DNA of 64,000 nt from Archilochus colubris (GCA_023079485.1 CM041091.1:31784630-31848629), one strand, 5' to 3'. Positions 1 to 13,839 are shown, counted from the stretch's first letter. Notes: generated from the letters alone by a model not told the origin. Made by a program: numbers and translations.

Positions 1-3000
1 GTAGACAGCAAATGACCTTTACAGCACAAGAAACACTTGGCCACTGGTGCCACTGCCTCACTCCATGGTGTATCTCTCCCTGTTCTTTATCAATAACCAG
101 ATTTTTTGGGGATGAACTGCTGGGCAGGACCAAGATGGATCCATGCCCTATGACAGGAGACCACTGGGGTATAGAAATCTCTCTTACAGATAGGTTAACT
201 TCTTACTCCAGCTCATGTTTCCTTCTCTGCCTCCTTCATTGCCACTGCACCCTAAGCAAACATCACTTTTCCCTGAACATCTGCTCCCAAAACTGTCCTC
301 TGCTGCTGGACTGGGGTGTCAGAGGGACACAGGATCCAGTGGTGCAAAATCAGAGCCACCTGTGGCTCTCTGATGTGGGCTTAAATGATAACCCACATCA
401 GAGATTTAAGAGATAACCCCACCAACCGTATTCTTTGGGATCAGTGAGGTGCAAATCTGTGGGTTCTTATGAAACAAATACAATAAATTTAAATTTGAGT
501 TCTCTTGCAGCTCTAGAGCCAGCAGATAGGGCATGAAGAACCTCATGGGTATGAAGGAGAGGGGATTTTTTTGGTCAGCCTCATGGGTGCAGAAGTGGAG
601 AGTCACACTCAGCATTTGCTCTCAGTAATTCCAACAGCTACTCAGCCTTTAAAATATACTGCTGTGCTCATAATGTCTTGCCAGTGTTTCACATTAACCT
701 TTAGACTATTTGAATTTAACTCTGTAAGTAAGCTAGATAGCTTTCTAAAATGGTAGATAATATAACAAAAAAGGTACAGACAGGAATGAAGATCTGTGAG
801 CAAAGCAGTTATTAAAATTAGAATGATTTATGCTATAATAATCTGAGGTCTCCTACACGTGGAAATCTAAGTGGCCATTCTCTTTATTTTGCACATGCAG
901 CTGCTAATTGTGAGGCAGTAGGTAAACTATCCCAAGCCACAAAAATAAACCCAGGTAATTGGAAAGAAAAGACTTTTTGACACTCTGCAATGTACTGGAA
1001 GATGACATTGGCTCAGAGGTCCAACTTTGCTAATAAAATCCAAGAGTTAAGCTTCTTTGCTTCAGACTCATGTGCAAAACTTGAATATAAAAATTGTTAG
1101 CAATGAATTTATTTGTGGCAGCACTTCAGAGCCTACAAACCTTCTGAAGGGATCAAAAAAGCCCTAACAAGATCTGCCTAGAAATCCACTTTGGTTTCAT
1201 GTTCCTGAGTTAATTATACCCTATACTTGTGCTCATGGTTCTCTGTACCCTTTGAAAAGTTGAAGCCTCACAGCTGAGAATATCATTGCATCCCAACATC
1301 CTATTCCCCTTCAGCCACACGTTTTCAAACCACTGCAATAGGAGCAGAACTGAAACTTGCAGGGTACTTTTGATTCATGAACACAACTCTCCTTAACACA
1401 TCAGAAGTTATGGGCTTGCATTGAGAGGAGAATCCATCACAGAGACCTCATGATCACCTTAGACAAAGAAAGCAGCATACTGAAATTTTTGCTCCTATAA
1501 AACCTCTTTTCCTCTTAATTCCTTGCTGCATATTCCTGCCAGCCCAGAAGCCCCCGTGCACCTACCAGAAATGATGATGGGGAAGCAGCAATTGGCAGGA
1601 GCTGTTCTGAGAAGGAGCAGAAGCCTTGAAGACATTTGGAGGAGCTCAGCAGTCAGGAGGCTTCAGTTCAGCTTCTAATTTACCCAAGAGAAAAAGAGAA
1701 ATTTCCATCAGGCAAAAAGACCCCAACAACAACAAGAAAACAAACAAACAAACAAAAAAACCCCAACCAAAAACCCAAAGAAAGGAAAAAAAAGAAAATG
1801 AATGATAAAAGTTTTCTAGTTTACTTATTAGTACAATGTGTAATTGGATGGAAGTAGCAGGTTTCAAAAATTTGTCTTACTATAATGACTATAATTTTTT
1901 AGAGATCGAAAATGAATCTGACTAGAAAATACCATTAAACTACCAACTTGCTTAAAATTTAAAGGGTAATTCACATATAATGCTTTTATTTAATAGCCCA
2001 ATTTACAAAACGTCTAAAATTAATGCAGATCTTTTCAGGACAAAATCAGCTGTAACTGCACCAACTAATTTTTGCTCATTTGAACTGAATTATTAATAAG
2101 AGAGAAATATACCATATGTTCCCAAAAGAGCTGGATACATTTATTTCAAATAAAATTGCTGTGTTTGGTGGAATATAAGAGGTTTAAATGCTTTCAGAGA
2201 AATGGGTTACTTATATACTGATTTAATAGAGTATAAATCAGGCTGCATAATTAGGGACACAGCTGTTTCCTAACCTAAAGCTGGCAGCTTTTGTTGGTTA
2301 AGTTCCTTTATCACCTGCATGGTTTTAATCAGCAATAATTTGTTCTTCTTGTGGAGTAATACAAGTTAATCAATAATTTTGCTGTTTGTACTATACAGGA
2401 GAAGGGGTTTTATGGCAGCTTGAGCTTGAACTGGGCATACGTTCTCCTGACTTGTTAACTTGATTTATTTAATTTTATTATGTTCTTGATACTAATTAAA
2501 AAGGAAAGTGATGGATATTGTGGTAAAACAGCCTTTGCCTACACCTGGCATGGAGATATATTGTTTTAACTTTTTAATGTAGCTTTTTAAGTTTCTACTA
2601 CACACAGAGTTGGGCATAAACCTAAAATCCTGTCTCTCCAAGCTGAAACTCCATGAAAACTTCTCTTCTTGGAGATTTCCCTTCTGACTATCACCAAAAA
2701 AAAAAAGTGATAAGGAATATTCATCTTTTATTTATATTAAATTTTAAAAAGTTTCTCGACAAGGTATCAGAATATGAAAACTCTGTAAATGTTTAATCTA
2801 CTGTTGGAATTTACTCTTCACCAACACACCTGATGGCAAAGCCTTGCCCAGCCCTTGCCTCACTATTACAAGGCCTTCCAACAGACCTTCTAGTAGACTT
2901 AATAACCCTAAAAAACAAGGAGAAATAATAATTTCAGCCCCCCAAAATGCAGATTGACTTACTGACCCCTTTGCATGCATGTGTGAGGCTGGATAGGTGA

Positions 3001-3374
3001 ATATATATTTTCCCCTGCAAGACCCTCTGAAAGTCCAGGTGAAAATTTGGAAGGTCTGGACTTGTGGCAGGCTCTGAATCATTAAATGCAGAGTAAAATA
3101 TGGACCAATGAAGTCACATGGACCAACGTGACTTCATGCTATCCCTAAAATGTCAGTCCTGTTCTCTCCCAGTCCTCATTTGCTTGCACCACATTGGGTC
3201 TAAAACCATGGAATACAGCACTGGGTCAGCGTGGTCAAACCCAATGGAAAATGTCAATGGATAAAGAAGAAAAATAGTTAGAATTTGAGGTGATGGAGAA
3301 AAATATGAGTATGATGTACTCATATAAATACTAGTAGTTGTATGATTAGTAAAATGTATGTAGCATAGTAAAAT
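1..3374. other. Unique AT-rich sequence without a recognised gene
   Basis: No open frame here exceeds about 134 codons and none resembles a known protein. An A-rich, CAAA-type low-complexity stretch lies at about 1722-1800, and an A-run at 2694-2706. The segment around 2100-2500 is rich in homeodomain-like TAATTA/AATCA words but has no other support. I see no RNA gene or mobile element. Confidence 0.6.
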
Positions 3375-4031
3375 ATCATAGAATCATAGAATTAGCCGGG
3401 TTGGAAGGGACCTCAGAGATCATCTAGTCCAACCCTTGACCCACCGGAGCAGTTGCTAGACCATGGCACTGAGTGCCACATCCAGTCTTTTTTTAAATGT
3501 CTCCAGGGATGGAGAATCTACCACCTCCCCGGGCAGTCCATTCCATAGCCTAATCACCCTCTCCGTGAAGAAATTCTTTCTAATATCTAACCTAAACCTC
3601 CCCTGGCACAACTTAAGACTGTGTCCTCTTGTCTTGTTGAAGGTCGTCTGTGAAAAGAGTCCAGTTCCCACCTCGCTACAGCCTCCTTTCAGGTAGTTGT
3701 AGACAGCAATGAGGTCTCCCCTGAGCCTCCTCTTCTTCAGGCTGAACAGCCCCAGCTCTCTCAGCCTCTCCTCATAGGGCCTGTGCTCGAGTCCCTTCAC
3801 CAGCCTGGTTGCCCTCCTTTGGACCTGTTCCAGGACCTCTACATCCTTCTTAAACTGAGGGCCCCAGAACTGGACACAGTACTCGAGGTGTGGCCTAACC
3901 AGCGCTGAGTACAGGGGAAGAATCACCTCCCTGGACCTGCTGGTGACGCTGTTTCTGATACAGGCCAGGATGCCATTGGCCTTCTTGGCCACCTGGGCAC
4001 ACTGCTGGCTCATGTTCAGTTTCTTGTCGAT
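3375..4031 (-). mobile_element. CR1 LINE fragment, 5'-truncated (copy A)
   Basis: The 3' end lies at 3375 and shows about two copies of the ATCATAGA 8-mer (ATTCTATG type on the element strand), the CR1 hallmark. The block that follows (ggttggaagggacctc, then catctagtccaaccc) is the conserved CR1 3' UTR. The element continues through the C-terminal part of ORF2 and stops abruptly near 4031, where similarity to the copy at 9548 ends. It differs from the copy at 22219-22848 at only about four bases and one T-run length. CR1 elements usually insert 5'-truncated and without clear target duplications, and none is seen here. Confidence 0.95.
3456..4013 (-). pseudogene. CR1 ORF2 C-terminal fragment (185 codons open)
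   Basis: This uninterrupted minus-strand frame encodes the C-terminal tail of the CR1 ORF2 protein, downstream of the polymerase motifs. It aligns by eye to residues from about 518 to the end of the 701-codon frame at 9644-11749. Shared landmarks are [29 protein letters not shown] and [13 protein letters not shown]. The first ATG is internal, because the real start was lost in truncation, so the piece cannot encode a working enzyme. The frame ends at its natural stop about 80 bp from the element's 3' end. Lack of any break over 185 codons points to a recent insertion. Confidence 0.9.
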
Positions 4032-7000
4032 GCAGAAATATATTTAAGTATCCATAAGTATAAATAAAATAAATGTGTGTGCTCATTTAAAAGGTATAAT
4101 GGGTAAACTGTAGAATGTGGCATTTCAAAATAAAAACTCTTAAACTACAATTGGCCAAATGAATGCCACTGGCTCTTCCCAGCTACTTGTTGAATACCAG
4201 AAAAAAAAAGCAGTCTCCAAACCAAATTCAAACAAATTGTGCCTGAACAGTTTTATTCCCATCCCAGATGATCCCTAACTAACAAGCCCATGAACATTAG
4301 TGTCTGAAAAAGGGATTTAATTTGCCAGGTACTGGAGTAGCTCTGTGGGGGCTCCAGTAGCACTGCTTTTGAGTAAGATGCTGTTCTGCAATTGCAAATG
4401 TAACTGGATTTTTATCTGGGGGTGAGGGAAGGAGATGGAATGGGCTGCAAGGAATTTCTGACACCAGGTTTTTATTTGGAATGGTTATGGTTGAAGTGCA
4501 TCTGCTGCTTCCAGCTTTTCTCCTCAGCTTCCACTGGCACACACACAGATAATCACATTCCTTCCTTTTAGAGCCAGCCTATTCCTTTAAAACCCCAACG
4601 AGGCAATATGCAACTTAAAGTAGGAAATTATCTCCACTCACAAATTAGGCATTAAAAAGAGACTTTGCAGCTCACTCCACGTCCTGCTCAGAGGGAACTT
4701 CCAAGCTCACAGATTCCAGCTGTGCAAGCTGTAAAAATTTTATGCTGTAACTTTTACAGTCTGAGGAGGAGTTTTCACCACAGCTCAAGACTGGTTCCAA
4801 AGGAGCTGCCAGGAAAGGCCAAGCTCCAGCACCTTCTGATAGGCTTTGTCCCTGAGGACAAACATTATCCACTGTCTGGGCCATGTACATCAGCAGATGC
4901 TCTAAAAGCATCACTCTGCAATCAAAAGCAGCTCTGACTTCCTCTAAGAAAACCCTGTCTTGAAGCAGGGTGGCATTTTTGGTCAACTGACATAAACCTG
5001 GGCTCACCTTACAGCCAAAATGCCTGCATTTCAGGGATTTTCTTCCTTTATTTCAAAGGTTTTGTTCTGATTTCTGAGCGGGCTTTGCTAGGCTCAAGCT
5101 CACTTTAGCAAATGCTCACATTTCTCACCATTAAGAGTTAAAAAAGAAAAAAATCAAAGTTCCTTTCTAAGTTTGGGTGTTGACAGATATTTCCCTCTAT
5201 GGATGAGCAAGGACTCAGTGAAGAGAGGAGCTCCAGAAGTGCCTGATATTGTTTATAGATTTTGTTTATAAATGTTGTTTCTAATTTTTTTTAATAATTA
5301 ATTTTAATTAACATTAATATTCACCTTCACTTTTCCCCTCCCTTCTCTACCCCTCAGGATAATGGAAAAGTTATCTAGGAGAATTTAGCTTGTAATGTTC
5401 AGCTTATTGCTGTTCAATATATTTTATAGGTTTAAAATCACAAGAACAAGAAAGAGCTGGTGTGTTGTGTGCCCAAAGCATGAGACTTCCCTTCTTTCCT
5501 TCCTTGTATTTAATATCAGCTGCAAATTTATGCATAGCTGTGGGAGTGCAACCCCAATTCTTAATTCTGAAAGGTTGAAATAAATGGATAAGGGCTTGTA
5601 AACAAGATATATTTGGCCATTCTTTCAGTGTACTTTGATCTATGTAATAAAGGTCAGTGCTCAGTGTTTCATTCTACATTCTCCCAAATATCTAATTGCC
5701 TAATTATTGCATTATTTCACAGCCAATCAGCTGAAAGGGTTTGTATGGGAGTATGGCAGAATAAGAGGGTTGTCAGTCTTTGGTTATGGTCCTATAGTTC
5801 TAATTCAAGAATTAAATATCTGTCTTTTCTAAAAGTCATTACATGATTTATTGGAAAATTGGTAGAAACAGCCCTGGGGGGGTTGTGCTCAAAATCTGGT
5901 TTAGAAGAGTGGCTGCTAGCTATGACTTTTGATTTTCTTGTCTCAAAATGAATAGCACTGCCTGTTTCTATGCAAATTAAATGTTTGAATGTATTTTTTT
6001 TTTTTAAGATAGATTATATTTGTTAATTTAATTGTATTTCTTATGCTAGGGAGTGATTTGTGTTTTGAGGCAGCAAAATTCTCCCCGCCTGCTACTGATT
6101 CACCAGAAGTGCAGAGCTGCTTTTTCTGTTGTTTGATAGCTCTAAAATGTCTGCAGAAATTGTAGGTCAAAAATTACAGCCCTAGTAAATCATGCCTCAT
6201 GAATGAGAAGTCATCTGTGATTTCTCTAGGTTTCTGTTTTTTGTTTTTTTTTTTTATTTTATTTTATTCCTGGCCTGCTGTTAAAAGGAGCACAATATTC
6301 AGAAGAAAATAAAGGCTTCTTTAACATATTTTGGCATAAATATGAAACAAGCCAATATATGCATATTCATGATGTTCAAGCTCTGTGAGTATCTAGAACT
6401 TAGGCTGAACCAACTCGAGAGAAGTCTCTAGAAATAACCTCAACAAAAATAATAGTTTAGGAACTGTTTTAAAAAATGTATTTACATTTATTTTCTGGAT
6501 ATAAAAATTCTTCTTATTTCCCATCATGAACACAGGGACACCTCTTTCCTCTCTCCTTTTGCCCACTGAAACCTTTCTAGTGAAGCTTCTTGTTTTATGC
6601 AGCTTTCAACTTATATTTTTTTTTTTTTTTGGCTGCCTGAGCACACCAGTCACTTTTTTGTAGAGCAGCCACACACCTTTTTTCTTGTGTTTTAGGACTA
6701 AAACTGGAGCTGGGGCAATGAAGGGGATGGGCTGTGCTGCTTCTGGGGCTCATTTACCCCCCAGCCCCTTTGGGTATGGGCCAGAAATTTTATCTCCATC
6801 ACCCGAGGTATTTCTCCACACTTCCTTGCTGACCCATCCACCTCTGTTTCTGAAATAACTGGTCCACTTTTGTCCTGGCATTGAACAATAAAAGCAATTC
6901 CCTTTTGCTGCCAGCCTCAGAAGAGCTGCACTAGGCAGCCAAGGACAAGCTTCCTTCACCTCCTTTCGATGGGAAACTCCTATTTCATGCTTCCCAAGCT

Positions 7001-9311
7001 GAAGGCTCAGAAAAATCAATAATCTCTCCTGCTTTTTTTTTTCCTCTCTTTTCTGCCCCACTGTCTGTCAAAGCAATAATTATTGTGGCTAGAGGAAAAA
7101 GTCACAAAAACGCATGTTTAAAAAAAAAAAAACCAAAACCAAGAGGTTAAATTCTTTAAATTTAGAAGAATTTTTTGCATGTATTGTCAGCAGCTGGACT
7201 CACATAATAGCCCTAAAGCTGCAAAGGGCAAATAACAAGCACATCAGATGCAGCTGGACCAATACAATAGATTGAACATCTCCAGAGGACTCCCATTAGA
7301 GTCCATTGGGTCAATAATCCACAAAGTAAGAAGGATTTCCATGCTAGACCATAACAGCTGTTTTGAAGCCATTACATTTTATCAAAGCAAAATCTAGTTT
7401 TAAAACTCTGGTAGTATATGTATTTAAGTGAGAGGTCTGGCTGCCTGTGAAGCTGCCATTCTAGGTTACAGCATGAAAAACAAATGACATTAAAATTAGT
7501 AAAAGGATCATAACTGGCTATTTATTTGTTTCCTCAAAATATCTCTTGGGGAGACACAGGATTTCTTTGGAACTGAAAACTTAGAACAAAGCAATCTGTG
7601 CCCACTATGTAGCTCCGAATGAGATGCATCTTTATGGAGGGAAAAAAAGGTAAAAAATATCTTTTCTATATTGGTTTTGCATGTTGTATTCAATAGTGAT
7701 CTAGGAAAACTTGAAATAGTGTTGGGACCACTTTTTAATTGTAGCCAAACTGGCTTGAGTCTGTGACATGAGGATGGAGATGTTACCCTGCCCTCTCTGC
7801 CATCACGTTTTGCTCAGGGTACCCAGAAATTAATTTCATCTTGGTTTAATTTAGAGCAGCCTGAAATTTCCTTTAATTTTGTCAGGGAGCAGAACTTTCT
7901 GTGTACCAGTTTCATTCAGCCATGTTCACTCCACTTTTAAAGAGAGAAGATGGCATCAATAGAAACAACCAGGGAAAAAATGAGAAGGAACTCCTGGGTT
8001 TTATTGACCTTTTATTTTGTGCCAGGACAGAGATATTAGATGGCAAACACCAGGACCCAACTCCTTTTCCCTAATGGTTTGTACAGCGACAACACTCTGT
8101 CAACAGAACACATAGCAGGAATACAGTTGCAGTTACATGGCAAATCTGCAAAAGATTAATTTTTAATCTTTATTATTCCTTTGTAACTTGAGTTTGTGGT
8201 GATCTCTGAGTAGGGGAGATCTCCTCAGTGCTCCCTGTTTGCTCCCGTGCCTCGGCAGAATGCCATGAATTAAGGATGGAGCTCAAACCTTGCCTTTGAA
8301 TTTCCTGGCTTTTGTTAGTTTGTGTCATAGGCTCAACATTATTCAAATCTGGGGTTTTGTATTTAATATTATTAAATGCCTCCTCATCAATGCCAAGTCT
8401 GTAATTGGTCACAGTGAATGGGTGATTAGACAGATAAAGTGCAATTGTGACTGCAAAAACTATCACCAGGTTTGCGGAGGACAATAATTATGGAGCTTAT
8501 AATGTTTGAAAATATTGCCTAAATCTCTTTCCCACATGTTGTTTGTGATGGAAAACAATTAGACAAAGGATTCTTTTTCTAAGCTGCCTCTGATTCAGAC
8601 TTGCCTGATGAATGGTCTTTATACTGAACCCAAAGCATTTGTTCCAAGTAAATTATATGTCATTGCAAATGCAAAAGGTCTGCTTCACAATGTTTATTGG
8701 GATAAATTAAATCTTCTAAAGATGGTAAACACAAGGCCTCAATAATTATTCACTTCTGTATAGTTTAAACTGAAAAGGATGTTGCAGTTAGAGGGATGGA
8801 GATGAGGCAAACAACACTCCCTGCATTGTGTTAACAACATAAGAGGCACAATAGGGAAATTTAATTTGATACTGATCTACATGAGGCATAACACAGCAAC
8901 ACTGTTTCAACTGCTACTTTTCTAATGGCAGCTTTTGAATTGCAAATTTCCACCAAACCCACCTGATTCATTACTTGAACGTGTTCCCAATCAAGTCAAG
9001 GAGTTGTCTCTCCTTGGCTTCAATAGGGCCCGGAGCGGGCTCCACCGCCTCGATATTTCAGGAGGTGGATATAAAACCTAATGGGTGCTTTATTTGTGAG
9101 AGGTCTCAGCCTGGAAGGTGACCAGCATTCAGACATTCTATCTAGTGCTAGACACAAAGAGATGCTTCTGGGCTTTGCTGCAGCAAGCCAAATTTCTCCT
9201 CCTAATGAAAGGTCAAGTCCTAGAATAGTCGGCAGCCCTTTCGGAAGCGCTGGCCTGATGCACGGATACTTGGAAAAACTGGCAGTGCTTTGAAAAGGTT
9301 TTACTGCTTCC
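4032..9311. other. Unique AT-rich sequence without a recognised gene
   Basis: All frames are short (up to 111 codons) and unrecognisable. T-runs occur near 5995-6006, 6243-6254 and 6619-6630, and an A-run at 7121-7132. Near 9025-9076 there is a small CpG-bearing patch with the inverted repeat GGAGC-gg-GCTCC followed by TATAAAA at 9070-9076. Without transcript evidence I do not call it a promoter. Confidence 0.55.
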
Positions 9312-9470
9312 AGGATGCCCAGGGAGCTGGTTGAATCACCATCCCTGGAGGTGTTTAAAAGATGTGTAGATGTGGTGCTCAGGGACGTGGTTTGGCACCA
9401 GACAAGGTGGAGTTGGGTTAATGGTTAGACTTGATCTGAGTGGTCTTTTCCAACCAGAACAAATCTGTGG
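9312..9470 (+). mobile_element. Old CR1 3'-end fragment
   Basis: The text matches the CR1 ORF2 C-terminus and 3' UTR on the plus strand: gatgcccagggagctggt, ccatccctggaggtgttt, gatgtggtgctcagggac, then ggttagacttgatctgag and ggtcttttccaacc. It is diverged, lacks a clean terminal 8-mer repeat, and is truncated at both ends. It lies about 80 bp from the oppositely oriented large CR1 beginning at 9548, so the two 3' ends face each other. Confidence 0.85.
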
Positions 9471-9547
9471 GGCATCCAAAGCCCACTGAAAGAAGTGGCA
9501 ATTTCATTTGATAATCTCAGGCTCCAAGTGGAAAATTTATCCAAGAA

Positions 9548-11757
9548 ATAGAATCATAGAATCATAGAATCATAGAATCCTAGGGGTTGGAAGGGACCTC
9601 GAAAGATCATCTAGTCCAACCCCCCCTGCCAGAGCAGGGCCACCTAGAGTACATCGCGCAGGAACGTGTCCAAGCGGGTTTTGAATGTCTCCAGTGAAGG
9701 AGACTCCACAACCTCCCTGGGCAGCCTGTTCCAGGGCTCTGTCACTCTTACAGTAAAAAAATTTTTTCGAATATTCAACTTGAACCTCCTATGCTCCAAT
9801 TTACACCCATTACCCCTTGTCCTATCACTGGTAATCACTGAGAAAAGCCTAACTCCATCTCCCTGACACTCGCTCCTTACATATTTGAAAACATTGATGA
9901 GGTCACCCCTCAGTCTCCTTTTCTCCAAACTAAAGAGACCCAGCTCCCTCAGCCTTTCCTCATAAGGGAGATGTTCCACTCCCTTAATCATCTTCGTAGC
10001 TCTGCGCTGGACTCTTTCAAGCACTTCCCTGTCCTTCTTGAACTGAGGGGCCCAGAACTGGACACAATACTCCAGGTGCGGCCTCACCAATGCAGAATAG
10101 AGGGGGAGGAGAACCTCTCTTGACCTACTAACCACACCCTTCCTAATGCACCCCAGGATGCCATTGGCCTTCTTGGCCACAAGGGCACATTGCTGGCTCA
10201 TGGTCATCCTCTTGTCTACCAGGACCCCCAGGTCTCTTTCACCTACACTGCTCTCCAGCAGGTCAGCCCCCAACCTATACTGGGACATCGTGTTGTTCTT
10301 CCCCAAATGCAAAACTCTACACTTCCCCTTGTTGAACTTCATCATGTTTCTCTCTGCCCAACTCTCTAGCCTGTCTAAGTCTCTCTGAATGGCAGCACGG
10401 CCTTCCGGTGTGTCAGCCACTCCTCCCAGCTTAGTGTCATCAGCAAACTTGCTGAGGGTACACTCTATACCCTCATCCAAGTCGTTGATGAAGATATTGA
10501 ACAACACCGGTCCCAGTACCGACCCCTGAGGGACTCCACTAGTCACACACCTCCAACCAGATTCTGCCCCATTGACTACAACTCTCTGACTCCTTCCTTT
10601 CAACCAGTTCCTGATCCACCTCACTACCTGATCACCAAACCCATACTTGGTCAACTTATCTACAAGGATGCTGTGAGAGACGGTGTCAAATGCTTTACTG
10701 AAATCAAGATAAACCACATCTACCGCTCTTCCATCATCTATCCACCTAGTAATTTCCTCATAGAAGGCTATGAGGTTAGTCAAACATGATTTACCCTTGA
10801 TAAAACCATGCTGACTGCTCTTGATGACCCCCATGTCCTTGATATGCCTGGAGATAGCGACAAGAACAAGTTGTTCCATCACCTTTCCAGGGATGGAGGT
10901 GAGGCTGACCGGTCTATAGTTACCCGGGTCCTCCTTTTTGCCCTTTTTGTAGACTGGAGTGACATTTGCTATTCTCCAGTCCTCAGGCACCTCTCCTGTT
11001 ACCCATGACTTACTGAAGATGATGGAGAGTGGCCTAGCAATGACCTCCACCAGTTCCCTCAGCACCCTTGGATGCATTCCATCTGGACCCATCGACTTGT
11101 GGATGTCCAGATTACTCAGCTGATCCCTAACCCAATCCTCATCTACTATGTCAAGCTCCTCATCTATCTCGACTACTTCTGGGGCTAAATGAATCTGGGG
11201 CTCATGCGGAAACCCTGCAGGAGTAAAGACAGAGGCAAAGAAGGTGTTCAGCACCTCTGCCTTCTTTATATCCTCTGTCACCAGGGCTCCCATCTCATCC
11301 CTTAGTGGGCCAATATTGCCTCTAGTGTTAGTTTTACTAGCTATGTATTTGAAAAAGCCCTTTCTATTATCCTTAACCTGACTTGCAAGGTTAAGTTCCA
11401 AGGAGGCCTTAGCTTTCCGAATTGCCTCCCTACATCCTCTGACGACAGTCCTGTATTCCTCCCAAGTGACCAGCCCCCCCTTCCATGATCTGTAGATTTT
11501 CCTTTTCCACTTAAGTTTTCCCAGCAGTTCCTTTTTTAACCATGCAGGCCTCCTAGCTCCCTTACTGGATTTCCTAACCATAGGGATGCTCTGATCCTGT
11601 GCTTGCAGATAGTGGTCTTTGAATATTGACCAGCTATCTTGAGCCCCTTTATCTTCTAACACCCTGTCCCATGGGATTTCTCTTAACAGTTGATTAGAGA
11701 AGCTTTGCAGATGCCTCTTTCCTGCATCTCCTGCTCCATGGAGGAGCACAGGGCATA
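9548..11757 (-). mobile_element. CR1 LINE, long 5'-truncated copy with intact ORF2 remainder
   Basis: The 3' end (9548-9585 on the + strand) carries about four tandem ATCATAGA-type 8-mers, then the conserved 3' UTR, then ORF2. The element is about 2.2 kb. A complete CR1 is about 4.5 kb, so ORF1, the endonuclease domain and the promoter are absent. The 5' boundary is uncertain and set just beyond the first ORF2-like residues near 11750. It belongs to a different subfamily from the copies at 3375 and 22219, judging by its 3' UTR (cctaggggttggaaggg) and protein differences. Confidence 0.95.
9644..11749 (-). CDS. CR1 ORF2 reverse transcriptase, N-terminally truncated, 701 codons open
   Basis: This frame encodes the reverse transcriptase of the CR1 non-LTR retrotransposon, which copies element RNA into DNA at a nicked target in the nucleus. 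Visible RT blocks are NYRPVSL at residues 277-283, motif [14 protein letters not shown] at 347-359, motif B SGVPQGS at 404-410, and the catalytic FADD at 435-438. All key aspartates are present. The C-terminal region (about 515-701) follows, with [17 protein letters not shown] at 550-566, and ends at a TAG stop. The apurinic-type endonuclease domain normally found before the RT is missing, so the first ATG is an internal or chance codon, not a true start. There is no frameshift or stop in 2.1 kb, which is unusual for an avian CR1 relic. The copy should still be unable to move on its own. Confidence 0.93.
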   Translation of the reverse strand: MLLHGAGDAGKRHLQSFSNQLLREIPWDRVLEDKGAQDSWSIFKDHYLQAQDQSIPMVRKSSKGARRPAWLKKELLGKLKWKRKIYRSWKGGLVTWEEYRTVVRGCREAIRKAKASLELNLASQVKDNRKGFFKYIASKTNTRGNIGPLRDEMGALVTEDIKKAEVLNTFFASVFTPAGFPHEPQIHLAPEVVEIDEELDIVDEDWVRDQLSNLDIHKSMGPDGMHPRVLRELVEVIARPLSIIFSKSWVTGEVPEDWRIANVTPVYKKGKKEDPGNYRPVSLTSIPGKVMEQLVLVAISRHIKDMGVIKSSQHGFIKGKSCLTNLIAFYEEITRWIDDGRAVDVVYLDFSKAFDTVSHSILVDKLTKYGFGDQVVRWIRNWLKGRSQRVVVNGAESGWRCVTSGVPQGSVLGPVLFNIFINDLDEGIECTLSKFADDTKLGGVADTPEGRAAIQRDLDRLESWAERNMMKFNKGKCRVLHLGKNNTMSQYRLGADLLESSVGERDLGVLVDKRMTMSQQCALVAKKANGILGCIRKGVVSRSREVLLPLYSALVRPHLEYCVQFWAPQFKKDREVLERVQRRATKMIKGVEHLPYEERLRELGLFSLEKRRLRGDLINVFKYVRSECQGDGVRLFSVITSDRTRGNGCKLEHRRFKLNIRKNFFTVRVTEPWNRLPREVVESPSLETFKTRLDTFLRDVL

Positions 11758-13839
11758 AATGCAGTGAAAATCTCCCATCTCATGTGAAGATGCTGTGATT
11801 CAGCCCATTCACATGTGAAAAGGCACAATAGGTTGCCTCTGAAATTATATTCTCCTTGAGCTTCAAATGAATATATGGGAACTCTAAAGGATGTCAGTTA
11901 ATTAGGTTATGATCTAGTTGAACATAAAAATGGATCTTAAATAATTTCCACGTTGTCAGATCTTTTTAGTCATTCCAATAGCTCATTCTTGTAACCATTA
12001 AAATTTTTGTAACTTTCCAGAGGGTTAAAACTCACTAGAATCTTGTGCACATATGATTAAAATATGTCCTTTGGACTATTAAAATGCTCTACAGAAAAAT
12101 ATGAGCTCGTACTCAAATTAATTGTTGGCTTTTTAAAGCTATTTTTAAATATGAAATGAAAAATACTTATTTAAAGCTAATTCTGCTTTTCAGATGGTCA
12201 CACTTGACTCAGTGCAACATCCCTGGGAAGATTTTCACCATCTTCTCACCCTTCATTAGTATTTACAGTCACAAATACACCTTTAGCTCCCATGCACTGC
12301 AGGCAAGAACTGTGTTAGTGGGACCTCAGAGCTGATCTTGAACACGTTTCTATTTAAACACATCTAAATGTTTGAAAAGATAAAAATGCTGCTGGTAGGT
12401 GGCTCTTTGCTTGAATCCTCCCATCCTTGATCATCCTTGCCAGGCCCAGACTAGCAGACAACACTTCATGACTTAGGGTAATGCCAGTACAATGAAGATA
12501 AGCAGATTTTGCATCCTCACCTCCAAGGATGGCATAGATTGTATGTATACAAGATGTGGATGCTCTTTAGTGTTTGCACAGCTTGTAAATAAAAAAAAAA
12601 TTACGTTGGTGAGCTCAAGGTTTTTCTCTGCTTAGCAGATGGCCAAAGGAAGCAGTTCTGCTGTGCACTAAACAACCAGCCTGTTCTTTGCAAAACAAGT
12701 CACTAAAATCCTTTATATGTGAACAAGCTTTCATTAACGACCTCTTTGAATTTTCCTAGTGAGCCTAGCAATAATGCATGGGTATTGTTAGAAATGGAAA
12801 TGTAAAGAGATAAGGAAAATTTCAGGCAAATCTATATTTAATTTTGAAGAAAGCTGCTGGTTTCTAATGACCCTGTTTGCATGGATATCTGATGGTAAGG
12901 CTAGGGGAGGGTCACAGTAGATAAAACCTAACAGGATCACTGAATGAAAAACAAATATTTATTTTCTCTTTGTCTCTTTGGGACTCATTTGCATTAAAAC
13001 TGCAGCATTTCCAGAGACTGTTAGAGGGAAAAAGCCCCCACCTCATTTATGCATTTAATATTAAGAAAGCTCTTTGAGATTGAGGTTGTATAATAACTGA
13101 TACACTCCCCACACTCCTTCCACAAAGAGACAAACGGCAGAGATACCCAGTTTGTTGTACCCCTCAAATCTGTCCTTTATTGCACCTGTGTATTTTTATA
13201 ACTGCATTATAGATCCTATTGTCACACTCAGTTTCTTTCCTGAATTCCCATCCTGTTCTACAAAGCTGTTTGTCTCTTATTTTAACCTTGAGCATGCAAA
13301 ACTCTTCCCAGGATTAAAATTAAGCGAGGGCTTGGGCAAGGTGCTTAACTTGCCTGACTACCTGATGTTTTTGGTGTTATCCCTGGTCCCCTCCTTGCCC
13401 TTTGGCTGGGACAAAATATTTCTTGTTCTTAATGTCACAAGATTTCTTTTAGAAATGAAAAAAAAAATAAACTGGGGGGGGACTCCATTTTACAGAATTA
13501 TTATTATTATTATTTGCTTGAGTCTGGGAAACCCACCTGCACAGCACGACTGCTGTGTCCATGCTTTCCTGACTTGGGAGAATGCAAATACCCAAGGATA
13601 TGTTGAAAAACAAAGTGGTTATTCCAGGATGCTTTGCATGCCTTTTTATTTCTATCCTTTCTGCATCTGACACACAATAAAACTATAAAATGTGACCAGC
13701 CCAATGAGGTTCTCTCATGTTTTATTGTCTGCTTGGTGTGAAGAAGCATGGGCCATAAGCCAATTGTTTTTAAAGCCTTAATTTAAAAAGCTCTCCAAGC
13801 ATATGTCTCTTTTAAACAAGCAGCTAATTTATTTTTAAG

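Noticed and set aside
13152..13670. 172-codon plus-strand open frame
   Set aside because: It has no domain, no splice or start context and passes through simple repeats. It is compatible with chance in AT-rich DNA.
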